DNA from: an uncultured Candidatus Melainabacteria bacterium
GTDB taxonomy: Bacteria; Cyanobacteriota; Vampirovibrionia; Gastranaerophilales; Gastranaerophilaceae
Length of the DNA: 16,663 nt
Assembly (NCBI GenBank): GCA_934692665.1
Contig: CAKUUG010000037.1
Location: 1-16,663 of the forward strand
Direction of reading: 5' to 3'
The position numbers and the translations under genes were made by a program. The notes below the pieces were generated by a model. That model had not been told where the DNA came from. It saw only the letters and a list, made by a program, of their open reading frames with translations, and ran no database searches. Positions 8,701 to 15,876 of this stretch are shown here, in pieces (the first letter of the stretch is position 1; the number at the start of each line of letters is the position of its first letter).

Positions 8701-9591
8701 GGTGCTTTGATATTAAGAGGTGACTTGCTTGCAACATTGGTATTTGAAAGACAAAAAACAGGCGATATCGTTCAAGGTCTTCCTCGTGTTGAAGAACTTT
8801 TGGAAGCAAGAAAACCAAAAGATTCTGCGATTGCAGCTGAAGAAGATGGTGTTGCGGTAATTGAATACGAAGATGATATTCCTAGATTATTTATTGAAAA
8901 CGAAAATGGAAGAACTGAAATCAAATATCCAATCGAAGCAACAGTCATTGTAAATGATAAACAACCAATCAAAAAAGGTGATGCATTGACATCCGGACCT
9001 ATGAATCCGCACGATGTTATCAGACTAAAAGGTGCTAATGCAGCTCAACAATATCTTGTTGATGAAGTTCAAAGAGTATACCGTTCACAAGGTGTAGAAA
9101 TTTCTGATAAACACGTAGAAGTTATCGTTCGTCAAATGATTAAGAAAGTAAAAGTTCTTGATTCAGGAGATACAAAACTTCTTCCGGGTGAACTTGTTGA
9201 ATTGAAAGTAATTGAAGCTGAAAACGCTGCAGTTCGTGAAAAACAAGGTCAAGAAGCAACATACGAAGCGTTGTTACTTGGTATCACAAAAGCATCATTG
9301 AACACTGAATCATTCATTTCGGCTGCTTCATTCCAAGAAACAACAAGAATCTTAACAGAAGCTGCTGTTGAAGGTAAAAAAGACTTGTTGAGAGGTTTGA
9401 AAGAAAACGTAATCATCGGTCGTTTGATACCTGCAGGTACTGGTTACTATCATTTGATAAATGCTTCAGAAGAAAAAGAAAAAGAAGCAGCTAGACGTGC
9501 AGCTCAAAAACATCAAGCAAGAAAACCTTCAGCTATTTTGGAAGAAATCGAAGGTATGTTTGGAGTAGTTGATTCAGATATGCAATTTTAA
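5740..9591 (+). CDS. rpoC2: DNA-directed RNA polymerase subunit beta'' (C-terminal part of split beta-prime)
   Basis: RpoC2 completes beta-prime. It supplies the bridge helix, trigger loop and downstream clamp, and is 1283 residues long. The bridge-helix region runs about 134-160 (MMAFSGARGN...QLVGMRGLM). The second zinc site is Cys225, Cys298, Cys305 and Cys308, with spacing essentially that of E. coli C814/C888/C895/C898. The first trigger-loop helix includes GTQLTMRTFHTGG, where Met342 and His346 match E. coli M932 and H936. The fold resumes near residue 1007 (TGDIVQGLPRVEELLEARKP). The intervening roughly 640 residues are the large SI3 insertion of the cyanobacterial enzyme, rich in short beta-type repeats; it includes a very acidic stretch at 738-765. 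A GAGG ribosome binding site lies 11 bases before the ATG. A terminator follows the stop. Confidence 0.97.
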   Translation: MTTITPENSKKRKNIEFINKVMNKKALNQLLSQVYLEWGGAKTAELANNLKNLGYKYATKSGTTISIKDLEVPKEKEQLLQEAQEEIARSTRRYLKGEITEVERYTKVIDTWSETTAKLTEKVVEGFNRLNPVYMMAFSGARGNLSQVSQLVGMRGLMADAQGQIIDLPIKSNFKEGLSCTEYVISSYGARKGLVDTALKTADSGYLTRRLVDVAQDVIIREEDCHTERYINLTAITDGEDVIVPLEDRLLGRTIAQDIVDKDGNILVTKNTTVDRDDLEKIKTVGLKEVRVRSTLTCELEYGICQKCYGWSMTTQKPVDIGEAIGIIAAQSIGEPGTQLTMRTFHTGGVFKGSGVTRQAKTTLDGKVMTEVHTREQRTRHGDVVQIAIKEADVEIKGENDSEKVHIPIGAKVLVKKGDTVVAGQALAEFEPASKGDGSRLTEKALKDITSDISGEVVFEDFVADERKDRQGNVSRIANKQGVVWVLGGDVYPLPAGSKVLVEDGQKIKKGEKLAETLIISEHGGEVRVNNALEIKEVEFEGKKIKKIVSGKELTIVIASIQASNAIFEQTKKEQIWTVPTTGEKYIVKSPVDTQVENGMIIAELIDDSYKVESSGEIRYNGLEVDENQIVINPGQLIFIPEEIHQVSKDSSLKLVESGTYVEAGTEVVKDIYTHIAGIVEIKEFNDIIHEIVVRPGELHTLDSINDLKVGENEVISAGTVVAGKIKTSVDSIITIVENESDMLEIDDLDEELSDDSMDEEENIDGKPVQILVRPIQTFDIQQKDASIKFDATDDAIELVPMTQVQFKDGARVRNLDGAVLTRTSLVLSMSGYLSHLKGMVELDSKGDLKIVVLETLIVCREQDDNSRGLSSTQTELLVEDGQTIQPKTAVTKTQVLAVNDSVASINSKDSDLRRLLLVSENYEQKINITSKLLVKVGQYVTIDQNVSEKEVSTCSGKVVKADAKSVVIRTGRPHLISPGALLQVDNGALILRGDLLATLVFERQKTGDIVQGLPRVEELLEARKPKDSAIAAEEDGVAVIEYEDDIPRLFIENENGRTEIKYPIEATVIVNDKQPIKKGDALTSGPMNPHDVIRLKGANAAQQYLVDEVQRVYRSQGVEISDKHVEVIVRQMIKKVKVLDSGDTKLLPGELVELKVIEAENAAVREKQGQEATYEALLLGITKASLNTESFISAASFQETTRILTEAAVEGKKDLLRGLKENVIIGRLIPAGTGYYHLINASEEKEKEAARRAAQKHQARKPSAILEEIEGMFGVVDSDMQF

Positions 9592-9608
9592 AAATAGCTA
9601 AATATCAC

Positions 9609-9637
9609 AAAAAAGCACCACTTGTTGGTGCTTTTTT
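9609..9637 (+). terminator. Intrinsic terminator of the rpoBC1C2 operon
   Basis: GCACCA (9615-9620) pairs with TGGTGC (9626-9631) around a 5-nt loop, extended by six A-T pairs, and the T tract follows directly (9632-9637). It begins 17 bases after the rpoC2 stop codon and separates the polymerase operon from the MutS-family gene. Confidence 0.9.
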
Positions 9638-9653
9638 ATTTTGTATACAAAAT
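9638..9653. repeat. Perfect 16-bp palindrome, possible operator
   Basis: ATTTTGTATACAAAAT is exactly self-complementary. It abuts the rpoC2 terminator and lies 50 bases before the MutS-family ATG. Its place in the presumed promoter region suggests a protein-binding site, but in A+T-rich DNA it could also be a chance extension of the terminator region. Confidence 0.4.
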
Positions 9654-9703
9654 GTTGATTGTGTTGTAAAATAGTATTGTTTTTGCATATTTTGGATATA
9701 CTA

Positions 9704-12025
9704 ATGACAATTAAAAAACTTTTTGAAATCGATGAAAAAACGGTAAAAAATAAAACTTTGCTTGAATATCTGGGCTTTAAAAAATCTAATATGGATTCTA
9801 TAATATTATTTCAAATAGGTGATTTTTTTGAAACTTTTTTCGAAGATGCTAAAGTTTTTTCTAGTGTTACATCGGCTGTTTTATCAAGCAGACAATTTTC
9901 CGGTACGGGCAAAGTTTTGCAAGCAGGGATTCCGAAAAAATCTCTTGAAACTTATGTAAAAATGCTCTTAAAGGAGAATTTTAAAATCTGTGTCTGTACT
10001 CAATACAAAAGAGATGATGAAACGATATACAGAGAAATAACAAGAAAATATACAACAGGTACTATAGTAGAAGATGAGTTTTTAGATAGCGGTGAAAACA
10101 ATTATATATTGTCTTTGTATTATGAAAACAACGTTTGTTATCTTGCTTATGCTGATGTTTCAACCGGACAATTTTACAAAACCAAAGGAAATATTGAGGC
10201 TTTAACTTTTGAACTAGAAAAAATTTCCCCATGCGAGGTTTTGGTTTCTCATAAACAAGAAAAAATATTTGAAAAATATCTGGAAAAATATTTAGTGACG
10301 GTTTTTGATGATCAGTTTTTTTCTAGTGATTTGATTGAAAATTCTATTTTAGACTATTGTATTGAAACTCAAAAAAAATATGCAGCAAAACTCGACAATG
10401 TTATTGAATATAGCATAAATGAGTATATGCAAATGGATGAAATAACAAGAAAAAATCTTGAATTAACTAAAACAAAAAGAATGCAAAAAAGAAAAGGAAG
10501 TATTTTTTGGTTTTTGAATTCAACGAAAACTTCTATGGGATTAAGACTTCTTAAAAAATATATAAATGAACCTTTGCTCAATACTGATGAAATTCAAAAA
10601 AGGCAAATTGCAGTTCAAGAATTGATTGAAAAACAACCATTGCTTACTGAATTGGAAAGTGCAATGGACAATTTTTGTGATTTGTCACGCTTGTGTGCAA
10701 AAATTTCCAATTCTACAATTTCTGCAAAAAATCTTCTTCAAATTTCTGAAAATGCAGACTTTTTGTATAAAATTGAAGAAATATGCAAAAAATTAGACTC
10801 TGAACTTTTGAAAATAAATTCAAAAAATCTAAACAAAACAAATGAATTTATAAACGAAATCAAATCTGCATTATTGGACGAACCTTCTTCTGATATCAAA
10901 AGCGGAGGTTTGATAAAAGAAGGTTATAGTGCTACGCTTGATTATTTGAAATACGATTTAAAAAATTCAGAAGCAAAACTAAACGCTTATATAAAACGTG
11001 AAGCTGCAAGATTAAAAATTGAAAAAATGCGTTTTGGAAAATCAAATTCTATTGGATTTTTTGTTGAAATTCCAACAAGTAAGGCAAATCTGGTTTCAAG
11101 CGACTATTTTAAAAAACAAGTTTTATCGGCTTGTATACGATATTCAAATGACGCAATAAAAAAATACGAACAAGAAATTTTCAATCTTACATATCAAATA
11201 AATCAATTAGAATATGAATTGTTTTGCGAATTAAGAAAGAAAGCAACGCTATTTGTAGATATAATTCGTGAACTTGCAAAAGAAGTTGCAGTGATTGATG
11301 TTCTTGTTACTTTTGCTCATTGTGCAATTGAAAATAATTTTGCAAAACCGACTTTCAATCCAAAAGGAATATATATAAAAGACGGTTATCATCCGAGCCT
11401 TGTTAAATTAGGAAATGAAGTTGTAAAAAATGATACTGTGCTGGATGATACTTGTACAATTGTTTTGACAGGTGCAAATATGTCCGGAAAGTCAACATAT
11501 CTAAAACACAATGCAATAATTTGTTTGTTTTCTCAAATTGGGGCTTATTTTCCTGCATCTTATGCACAAGTAACATTGATTGATAAAATATTTTTTAGAC
11601 AAGGCATTACTGATGATATTGTGAATAACAACTCTAGTTTTATGGTAGAAATGAGTGATCTAAAGTTTGTAATCGAAAATTCTACCAATAAATCTTTGAT
11701 TCTTTTGGATGAGCCTGCAAAAAGCACAAATGAAAAAGAAGGTGGAGCTATTGCAAGAGCGTTCGTTGAATATCTGGTTGACGAAATAAAAGCAAAAACA
11801 ATTGTCGTTACTCATAATACAGAACTTACAAAAATAGAAAACAACTATAAACCCAGAGTTCTGAATTATATGATGGAAACATTCTCAAATGCTGATGGAA
11901 TATCTTATTTGAGAAAAATGAAAAAAGGTGTTGTGCAATCTAGTTATGCTATAGATACAGCAATTTTAGCTGATTTGCCTTTTGAAATAATTAATAGAGC
12001 AAAAAATCTTTTGCATTCTAATTAA
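9704..12025 (+). CDS. MutS-family mismatch repair-type ATPase, divergent
   Basis: I prefer the ATG at 9704 (773 residues). An in-frame TTG at 9659 would add 15 hydrophobic residues with no ribosome binding site, whereas GGA at 9694-9696 lies seven bases before the ATG. The N-terminal mismatch-recognition domain has the Phe-X-Glu motif in GDFFETF (Phe41, Glu43), which in MutS stacks on and contacts mispaired bases. The lever/clamp region follows. The C-terminal ABC-type ATPase has Walker A GANMSGKST (Lys596), a SSFMVEM block, Walker B ILLDE (Asp669, Glu670) and the switch histidine His704 in VVTHN. The usual DEIGRGTS signature is replaced by DEPAKSTN. The protein ends near the final MutS helix (DLPFEIINRAKNLL) and lacks the usual C-terminal oligomerisation tail. 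It may be a true MutS1 or a specialised paralogue. No mutL is in view. Confidence 0.85.
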   Translation: MTIKKLFEIDEKTVKNKTLLEYLGFKKSNMDSIILFQIGDFFETFFEDAKVFSSVTSAVLSSRQFSGTGKVLQAGIPKKSLETYVKMLLKENFKICVCTQYKRDDETIYREITRKYTTGTIVEDEFLDSGENNYILSLYYENNVCYLAYADVSTGQFYKTKGNIEALTFELEKISPCEVLVSHKQEKIFEKYLEKYLVTVFDDQFFSSDLIENSILDYCIETQKKYAAKLDNVIEYSINEYMQMDEITRKNLELTKTKRMQKRKGSIFWFLNSTKTSMGLRLLKKYINEPLLNTDEIQKRQIAVQELIEKQPLLTELESAMDNFCDLSRLCAKISNSTISAKNLLQISENADFLYKIEEICKKLDSELLKINSKNLNKTNEFINEIKSALLDEPSSDIKSGGLIKEGYSATLDYLKYDLKNSEAKLNAYIKREAARLKIEKMRFGKSNSIGFFVEIPTSKANLVSSDYFKKQVLSACIRYSNDAIKKYEQEIFNLTYQINQLEYELFCELRKKATLFVDIIRELAKEVAVIDVLVTFAHCAIENNFAKPTFNPKGIYIKDGYHPSLVKLGNEVVKNDTVLDDTCTIVLTGANMSGKSTYLKHNAIICLFSQIGAYFPASYAQVTLIDKIFFRQGITDDIVNNNSSFMVEMSDLKFVIENSTNKSLILLDEPAKSTNEKEGGAIARAFVEYLVDEIKAKTIVVTHNTELTKIENNYKPRVLNYMMETFSNADGISYLRKMKKGVVQSSYAIDTAILADLPFEIINRAKNLLHSN

Positions 12026-13326
12026 TCTTTTATTCCTTTTAACATTGCAATGTAAGTCCAAAACAAAATTTGTACTTGTGGTCTAAACCATATAGTATCA
12101 AAAAATCCATGACCCATAACAGCTAAAATCATTAAAAATATTGCTAACGCCAAAATTTTAGATTGTGTAGAAGTGTTTTTGTTTTTGCAAATTTTAAATG
12201 ATTTGTTTAAAGAAAACAATATAATACAACAAAAAGCAATTAAAGCAAAAATTCCACTTTCGACAGCTATTTCCAAAGGTACACAATATGCTCCCAAAGC
12301 ATCAAAACCTGTTTTCATATACAAGCCGTATATTTCTCTAAAATTTTGATTACCTACGCCAATACCCAAAAAGAAATTGTCTTTAAACATTTGCAGAGCT
12401 GATTCATATACATTTAGTCTGAAAGAAATAGAACTATCTGTTCGAAGTGCAAAAATTGATGAAAATCTTTTTGATATTGCAGGATTTAGCATTGAAAATG
12501 CAACAAGCCCTAAAGTGCTTATTAGAGTGATGTTTTTGTATCTTTTTTTAATGTTAGACAAACCGCCCAATTTTTTTTGAATGTAATATAAAATTCCCAA
12601 AAATAAAGTAGGGAAAAACAACGCAAAGCCCAAATAAGCCCCTCTACAGCCGGTATCTATTATTGCAACTAAATTTATCAAAAACAATATAGAAAAAATC
12701 AATGCGATACGTTTTTGGTTTTGTTTTAAAAACGTAAGTATAAAATAAACAAAACTCGACAATCCGGCAAGCAAATACCCTGCCAGTAAATTTGGATTGT
12801 AGGGTTTCAATGTTCCGTATGCTCTTGAGATGATTTCTTCAGGATTTATGTTCGTTGTGTCTTGCCAACCGGATATTTCGTTTATTCCGGAGTGGTTTTG
12901 AATTATTGCAACAAAAGATTCAAAACTCATTAAACACACTACAAAAAATAATATATAAGGTATTTTTTTGTAATTTTTGTTAAAAAATATAGCACAACAA
13001 AAATAAAACAAAATATAAATAAAAGTCTTTATATACCCATGGAAGCTAAGTTTAAATAATGTTGAGCCAAACAAACTCACAGTTACAATCAAGAAAAACA
13101 GTATAATCGCTTTTTCTTGCAGCTCTAATTTGTAGTTTTGTTTTATGTTTGAAAAAATACAATTAAAAATAATTAATCCTGAAAAACACAACGACAGCCC
13201 ACCTATTATCTCTGACGGGCAGACAATGGCACAACCCAATATTGACAAAAGTATCACAAAAGCGATATTGTCAATATTTTCCATAAAAAGGCTGTTGTTA
13301 ATGAAGTTTTTAATTCTATTGAACAT
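12022..13326 (-). CDS. O-antigen ligase family membrane protein, IctB-like
   Basis: This is a 434-residue integral membrane protein with roughly eleven hydrophobic segments. Several blocks match the IctB branch of the Wzy/WaaL-type family: NPNLLAGYLL (178-187), CRGAYLG (227-233), GIGVGNQNFREIYGLY (321-336), GAYCVPLEIAVESGIF (345-360) and GHGFFDTIWFRPQVQILFW (405-423). IctB of Cyanobacteria was first proposed to act in bicarbonate uptake, a role that has been questioned. The family fold belongs to enzymes that transfer glycans from undecaprenyl-diphosphate. At the place where WaaL-type ligases carry a His-Asn pair (AHNxxLE) this protein has Tyr347-Cys348. It is the last gene of the minus operon, overlaps the DUF4330 gene by 11 bases, and its stop overlaps the MutS-family stop. 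A role in glycan ligation or polymerisation is inferred from the neighbours. Confidence 0.8.
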   Translation of the reverse strand: MFNRIKNFINNSLFMENIDNIAFVILLSILGCAIVCPSEIIGGLSLCFSGLIIFNCIFSNIKQNYKLELQEKAIILFFLIVTVSLFGSTLFKLSFHGYIKTFIYILFYFCCAIFFNKNYKKIPYILFFVVCLMSFESFVAIIQNHSGINEISGWQDTTNINPEEIISRAYGTLKPYNPNLLAGYLLAGLSSFVYFILTFLKQNQKRIALIFSILFLINLVAIIDTGCRGAYLGFALFFPTLFLGILYYIQKKLGGLSNIKKRYKNITLISTLGLVAFSMLNPAISKRFSSIFALRTDSSISFRLNVYESALQMFKDNFFLGIGVGNQNFREIYGLYMKTGFDALGAYCVPLEIAVESGIFALIAFCCIILFSLNKSFKICKNKNTSTQSKILALAIFLMILAVMGHGFFDTIWFRPQVQILFWTYIAMLKGIKD

Positions 13327-13888
13327 CTTGATTTAATTTTGTATGTTTGTCTAAGTCTTCACAGTGTTTTGTATTTATTGGTTCAGGGCTTACGATTATG
13401 TTCGTAATCACTCCGTTAAGCTTGTATTTTGCACCTTCTAGAGTAATTGGCAAACCTATTTTTACCTTGTTTCCGCCAACAACCGCATCACCATCTTTTG
13501 TGATTTTTGCACTATCGATTATTGTTACCAAATAATCATATTGATATGGTGATGTTTCATCGTTTACTGTTATGTAGGGTTTTTTTGCATTAAATGTCGG
13601 AACCATTGTTTTTCTTTTTGAAAATTTTACGTCTTTAATTTTCAATTTGGTATATGGAACGTTTCTAATTGTAATAAAAGTTTCATCATTAGCTGCAAAA
13701 ATCGGTTCGCTCGATGTTGTATTTACACCTCTTAAGTAGACTTCTATTTCAACATTTGTTGTAGTTTCAATTTGGCTTGAGGATGTTTGACGTTTGTGAG
13801 TAAAAGTCAAGTATCCAACCACAACTCCTACAAGCACTACTAAAATAATTAAATAATCAAATGGTTTTAGTTTTTTAAAAAAATTCAT
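13316..13888 (-). CDS. DUF4330-type membrane-anchored protein, function unknown
   Basis: This 190-residue protein has a short basic N-terminus, one membrane segment (about 12-29, YLIILVVLVGVVVGYLTF) and a soluble beta-rich remainder expected outside the cytoplasm. The pattern matches DUF4330 proteins of Cyanobacteria and relatives: a positively charged start, one helix, then a VGGNKVKIGLPITLEGAKY block (137-155) leading to NGVITNI. No catalytic motif is visible. AAGGA (13897-13901) lies upstream at a rather long but usable distance, and the gene begins 15 bases after the kinase gene. The end overlaps the IctB-like gene by 11 bases, which suggests translational coupling and a shared envelope role. 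The family assignment is from remembered motif patterns; the biochemical function is not known. Confidence 0.65.
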   Translation of the reverse strand: MNFFKKLKPFDYLIILVVLVGVVVGYLTFTHKRQTSSSQIETTTNVEIEVYLRGVNTTSSEPIFAANDETFITIRNVPYTKLKIKDVKFSKRKTMVPTFNAKKPYITVNDETSPYQYDYLVTIIDSAKITKDGDAVVGGNKVKIGLPITLEGAKYKLNGVITNIIVSPEPINTKHCEDLDKHTKLNQDVQ

Positions 13889-13903
13889 AATAGTTTTCCT
13901 TAT

Positions 13904-14908
13904 TTATTCGGATAATTCGTTTTTTAAGTCTTCAATAGTAACCGTATGGCAACCAAAATAGCGTATAACGATACTTGCTGCCAAATTGCCTAAAGTCATT
14001 GCAATTTCGCTATCAAGACCAGCACAAAGACCAAGTGTAAACGCAGCGACAACGGTATCTCCTGCACCGGTTACATCAAATACTTCTTTTTTGTTATATG
14101 CAGGTATTTTTTTGAATGTCATTTTGTCTTCTGTCTTTTCAAACAATGCCATTCCGTTTTCACCCCTTGTTAAAAGAACTCTTTTTAAATCCAGTTCCTC
14201 AAGAAGTTTTTCTCCTGCTTTTAACAAATCTTCTTCATTCTTTATGAAAAAGCCGACTTGTTTTTCGCTGTCCGGTTGGTTTGGCGTGATTGCATTTACG
14301 CCTTTGTATTTTAGCATATCTTTTTGAATGTCGGCTACGACAATTTTATTGTATTTGTTTGCTTCTTCAATTGTAACTTTGATTATATTGTCGGTTAAAC
14401 ATCCCAAATGATAATCGGACAAAATCACGCCATCAAAATCTTTTACTGATTTTTTAATATTTTCAATTATTTTTTTTTCTGTTTCATTTGACAAAGGTGT
14501 TTTTGTTTGTCTGTCTATTCTGACTATTTGTTGAGTGATACTTTGGTTACATGAACCGGAAATTCTGGTTTTCGTGGTAGTTTTTCTACTTTTATCCATA
14601 ACCATCAAATCAGTCGATATACTTTTTTCTTCTAATATTTTTAGAAGTTCTCTTCCATAATAATCATCGCCATAAACACCTATTGCACTGGCTTTTCCTT
14701 TGTTTAGTCTGGATACATTATGTGCGGCGTTTGATGCTGCACCTAGGATTTTTTTTGTTTCATAATGTTCCAAAATGAGCACAGGAGCTTCTCTCGAGAT
14801 TCTTTCCGTGTTTCCATATACCATTTCATCTAGTGCAAAATCCCCGATAATAAGAAGTCTTGGTTGGGTTAATTTGTCTATATATTTTTTAATTTCTTGT
14901 TTGTTCAT
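13904..14908 (-). CDS. rfaE1: PfkB-family kinase, RfaE1/HldA type (D-glycero-beta-D-manno-heptose-7-phosphate kinase)
   Basis: This 334-residue ribokinase-fold enzyme is expected to phosphorylate heptose 7-phosphate at C1 in the ADP-heptose route. RfaE1/HldE features are visible: an N-terminal IGDFALDEMVYG segment, ERISREAPVLILE (35-47), a GAASNAAHN sugar-site loop (56-64), VGVYGDD-like IGVYGDD (76-82), LTRGENGM (246-253) and the PfkB signature DVTGAGDTVVAAF (278-290) with catalytic Asp284. It has the length of the kinase domain alone, so the adenylyltransferase half of HldE must be a separate gene outside this window. The ATG at 14906-14908 follows AAAGAG-type sequence. It sits 31 bases after the glycosyltransferase gene and 15 before DUF4330. 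Another sugar phosphate cannot be excluded as substrate. Confidence 0.8.
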   Translation of the reverse strand: MNKQEIKKYIDKLTQPRLLIIGDFALDEMVYGNTERISREAPVLILEHYETKKILGAASNAAHNVSRLNKGKASAIGVYGDDYYGRELLKILEEKSISTDLMVMDKSRKTTTKTRISGSCNQSITQQIVRIDRQTKTPLSNETEKKIIENIKKSVKDFDGVILSDYHLGCLTDNIIKVTIEEANKYNKIVVADIQKDMLKYKGVNAITPNQPDSEKQVGFFIKNEEDLLKAGEKLLEELDLKRVLLTRGENGMALFEKTEDKMTFKKIPAYNKKEVFDVTGAGDTVVAAFTLGLCAGLDSEIAMTLGNLAASIVIRYFGCHTVTIEDLKNELSE

Positions 14909-14939
14909 AATATCACTCTTTTTATTTTATCATAAAAAA

Positions 14940-15869
14940 TTATTTGGCTTGTCTTATTTTTTCTTGCATGTCTTCTAGAATTTTTCTATTTATAGATTGA
15001 ATGTCGCTCAAAATCATTATGTTTGCAAGTATAAAAGATATCATCAATGTAATCGAACACAATATTAGTGATTGGATATGCCCTGTGCCTTGATGATTAT
15101 AAAAATAAAATAAATACCTAAAACCTAGAATTATTCCAATCAAAAAGAAAAACAATGAAATAAAACCAAAAAATTTTACCGGACTGTAAATTACAAAAAA
15201 TCTAAGTATATTTATTGCTTGTTTAAAAATATAATGCAAATTGCTTTTTACGAGCTTAGATTTTCTGTTTATTTGCAGATTGGTTTCTATATCTATGTTT
15301 TTTATTACTAAATTTTTTGATTTTGCTTGAATTATATTTTCTATTGTGTATGTATAATTATTAAAAATGTTGGTTTTTAAAATCGCTTTTTTATTATATG
15401 CACGAAAGCCGCTCGTCGCATCTTTAATTTCTGCATTAGAAATAATTTTCACAATGAAAGTGCCCATTTTTTGCAATATTTTTTTTGTTAAAGAAAAAGT
15501 TTTTATCTTGTTAATCGGTCTTGTCCCGATTGTAATATCTGCTTCATCTTTTATTATAGGCAAAATCAATTTCTCAATATCTTTTGCTTTGTATTGATTG
15601 TCACCATCAAAATTAACAACTATATCAGCATTGTTTTTAATAGCATACTCGAAACCAATCCTAAATATTTCAGCCAAACCTACATGTTTTGTTTTGATGT
15701 ATTGAACATCGAATTGATTTATGATTTGTTCAGAATTGTCATTGCTGCCATCATTCAAAACCAAAATAACAATTTCATTTATTCCGTTAATTTTCTTTGG
15801 AATTGAATTTATTGCCTCAAAAATATTGTCTTCCTCGTTGTAGCAAGGTATTTGCACGACTAATTTCAT
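14940..15869 (-). CDS. Family 2 glycosyltransferase, membrane-anchored (DPM/undecaprenyl-phosphate type)
   Basis: The 309-residue protein begins with a GT-A fold: VVQIPCYNEEDNI (4-16), LNDGSND (38-44) and the DxD motif FDGDNQY (87-93, Asp88/Asp90), which binds the metal and nucleotide-sugar. DATSGFRAYNK (150-160) is typical of dolichol/polyprenyl-phosphate sugar transferases. Two C-terminal membrane segments (about 230-252 and 266-288) precede a basic amphipathic tail. The likely reaction is transfer of a sugar from a nucleotide donor to a polyprenyl phosphate at the inner face of the membrane. It is the first gene of the minus-strand envelope operon. The ATG at 15867-15869 is the only sensible start because IPCYNEE begins at residue 7, yet no ribosome binding site is at normal distance and the -10 box is only seven bases away. 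Confidence 0.85.
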   Translation of the reverse strand: MKLVVQIPCYNEEDNIFEAINSIPKKINGINEIVILVLNDGSNDNSEQIINQFDVQYIKTKHVGLAEIFRIGFEYAIKNNADIVVNFDGDNQYKAKDIEKLILPIIKDEADITIGTRPINKIKTFSLTKKILQKMGTFIVKIISNAEIKDATSGFRAYNKKAILKTNIFNNYTYTIENIIQAKSKNLVIKNIDIETNLQINRKSKLVKSNLHYIFKQAINILRFFVIYSPVKFFGFISLFFFLIGIILGFRYLFYFYNHQGTGHIQSLILCSITLMISFILANIMILSDIQSINRKILEDMQEKIRQAK

Positions 15870-15876
15870 AAATTTG

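Noticed and set aside
9659..9703. Longer MutS-family start at the TTG at 9659
   Set aside because: The extra 15 residues are hydrophobic and unlike MutS N-termini, and no ribosome binding site precedes the TTG. The ATG at 9704 begins a typical N-terminus.
13986..14327. 113-codon plus-strand frame antisense to the heptose kinase gene
   Set aside because: It mirrors the conserved PfkB-coding region and has low-complexity Ser/Phe-rich composition. It is a shadow.
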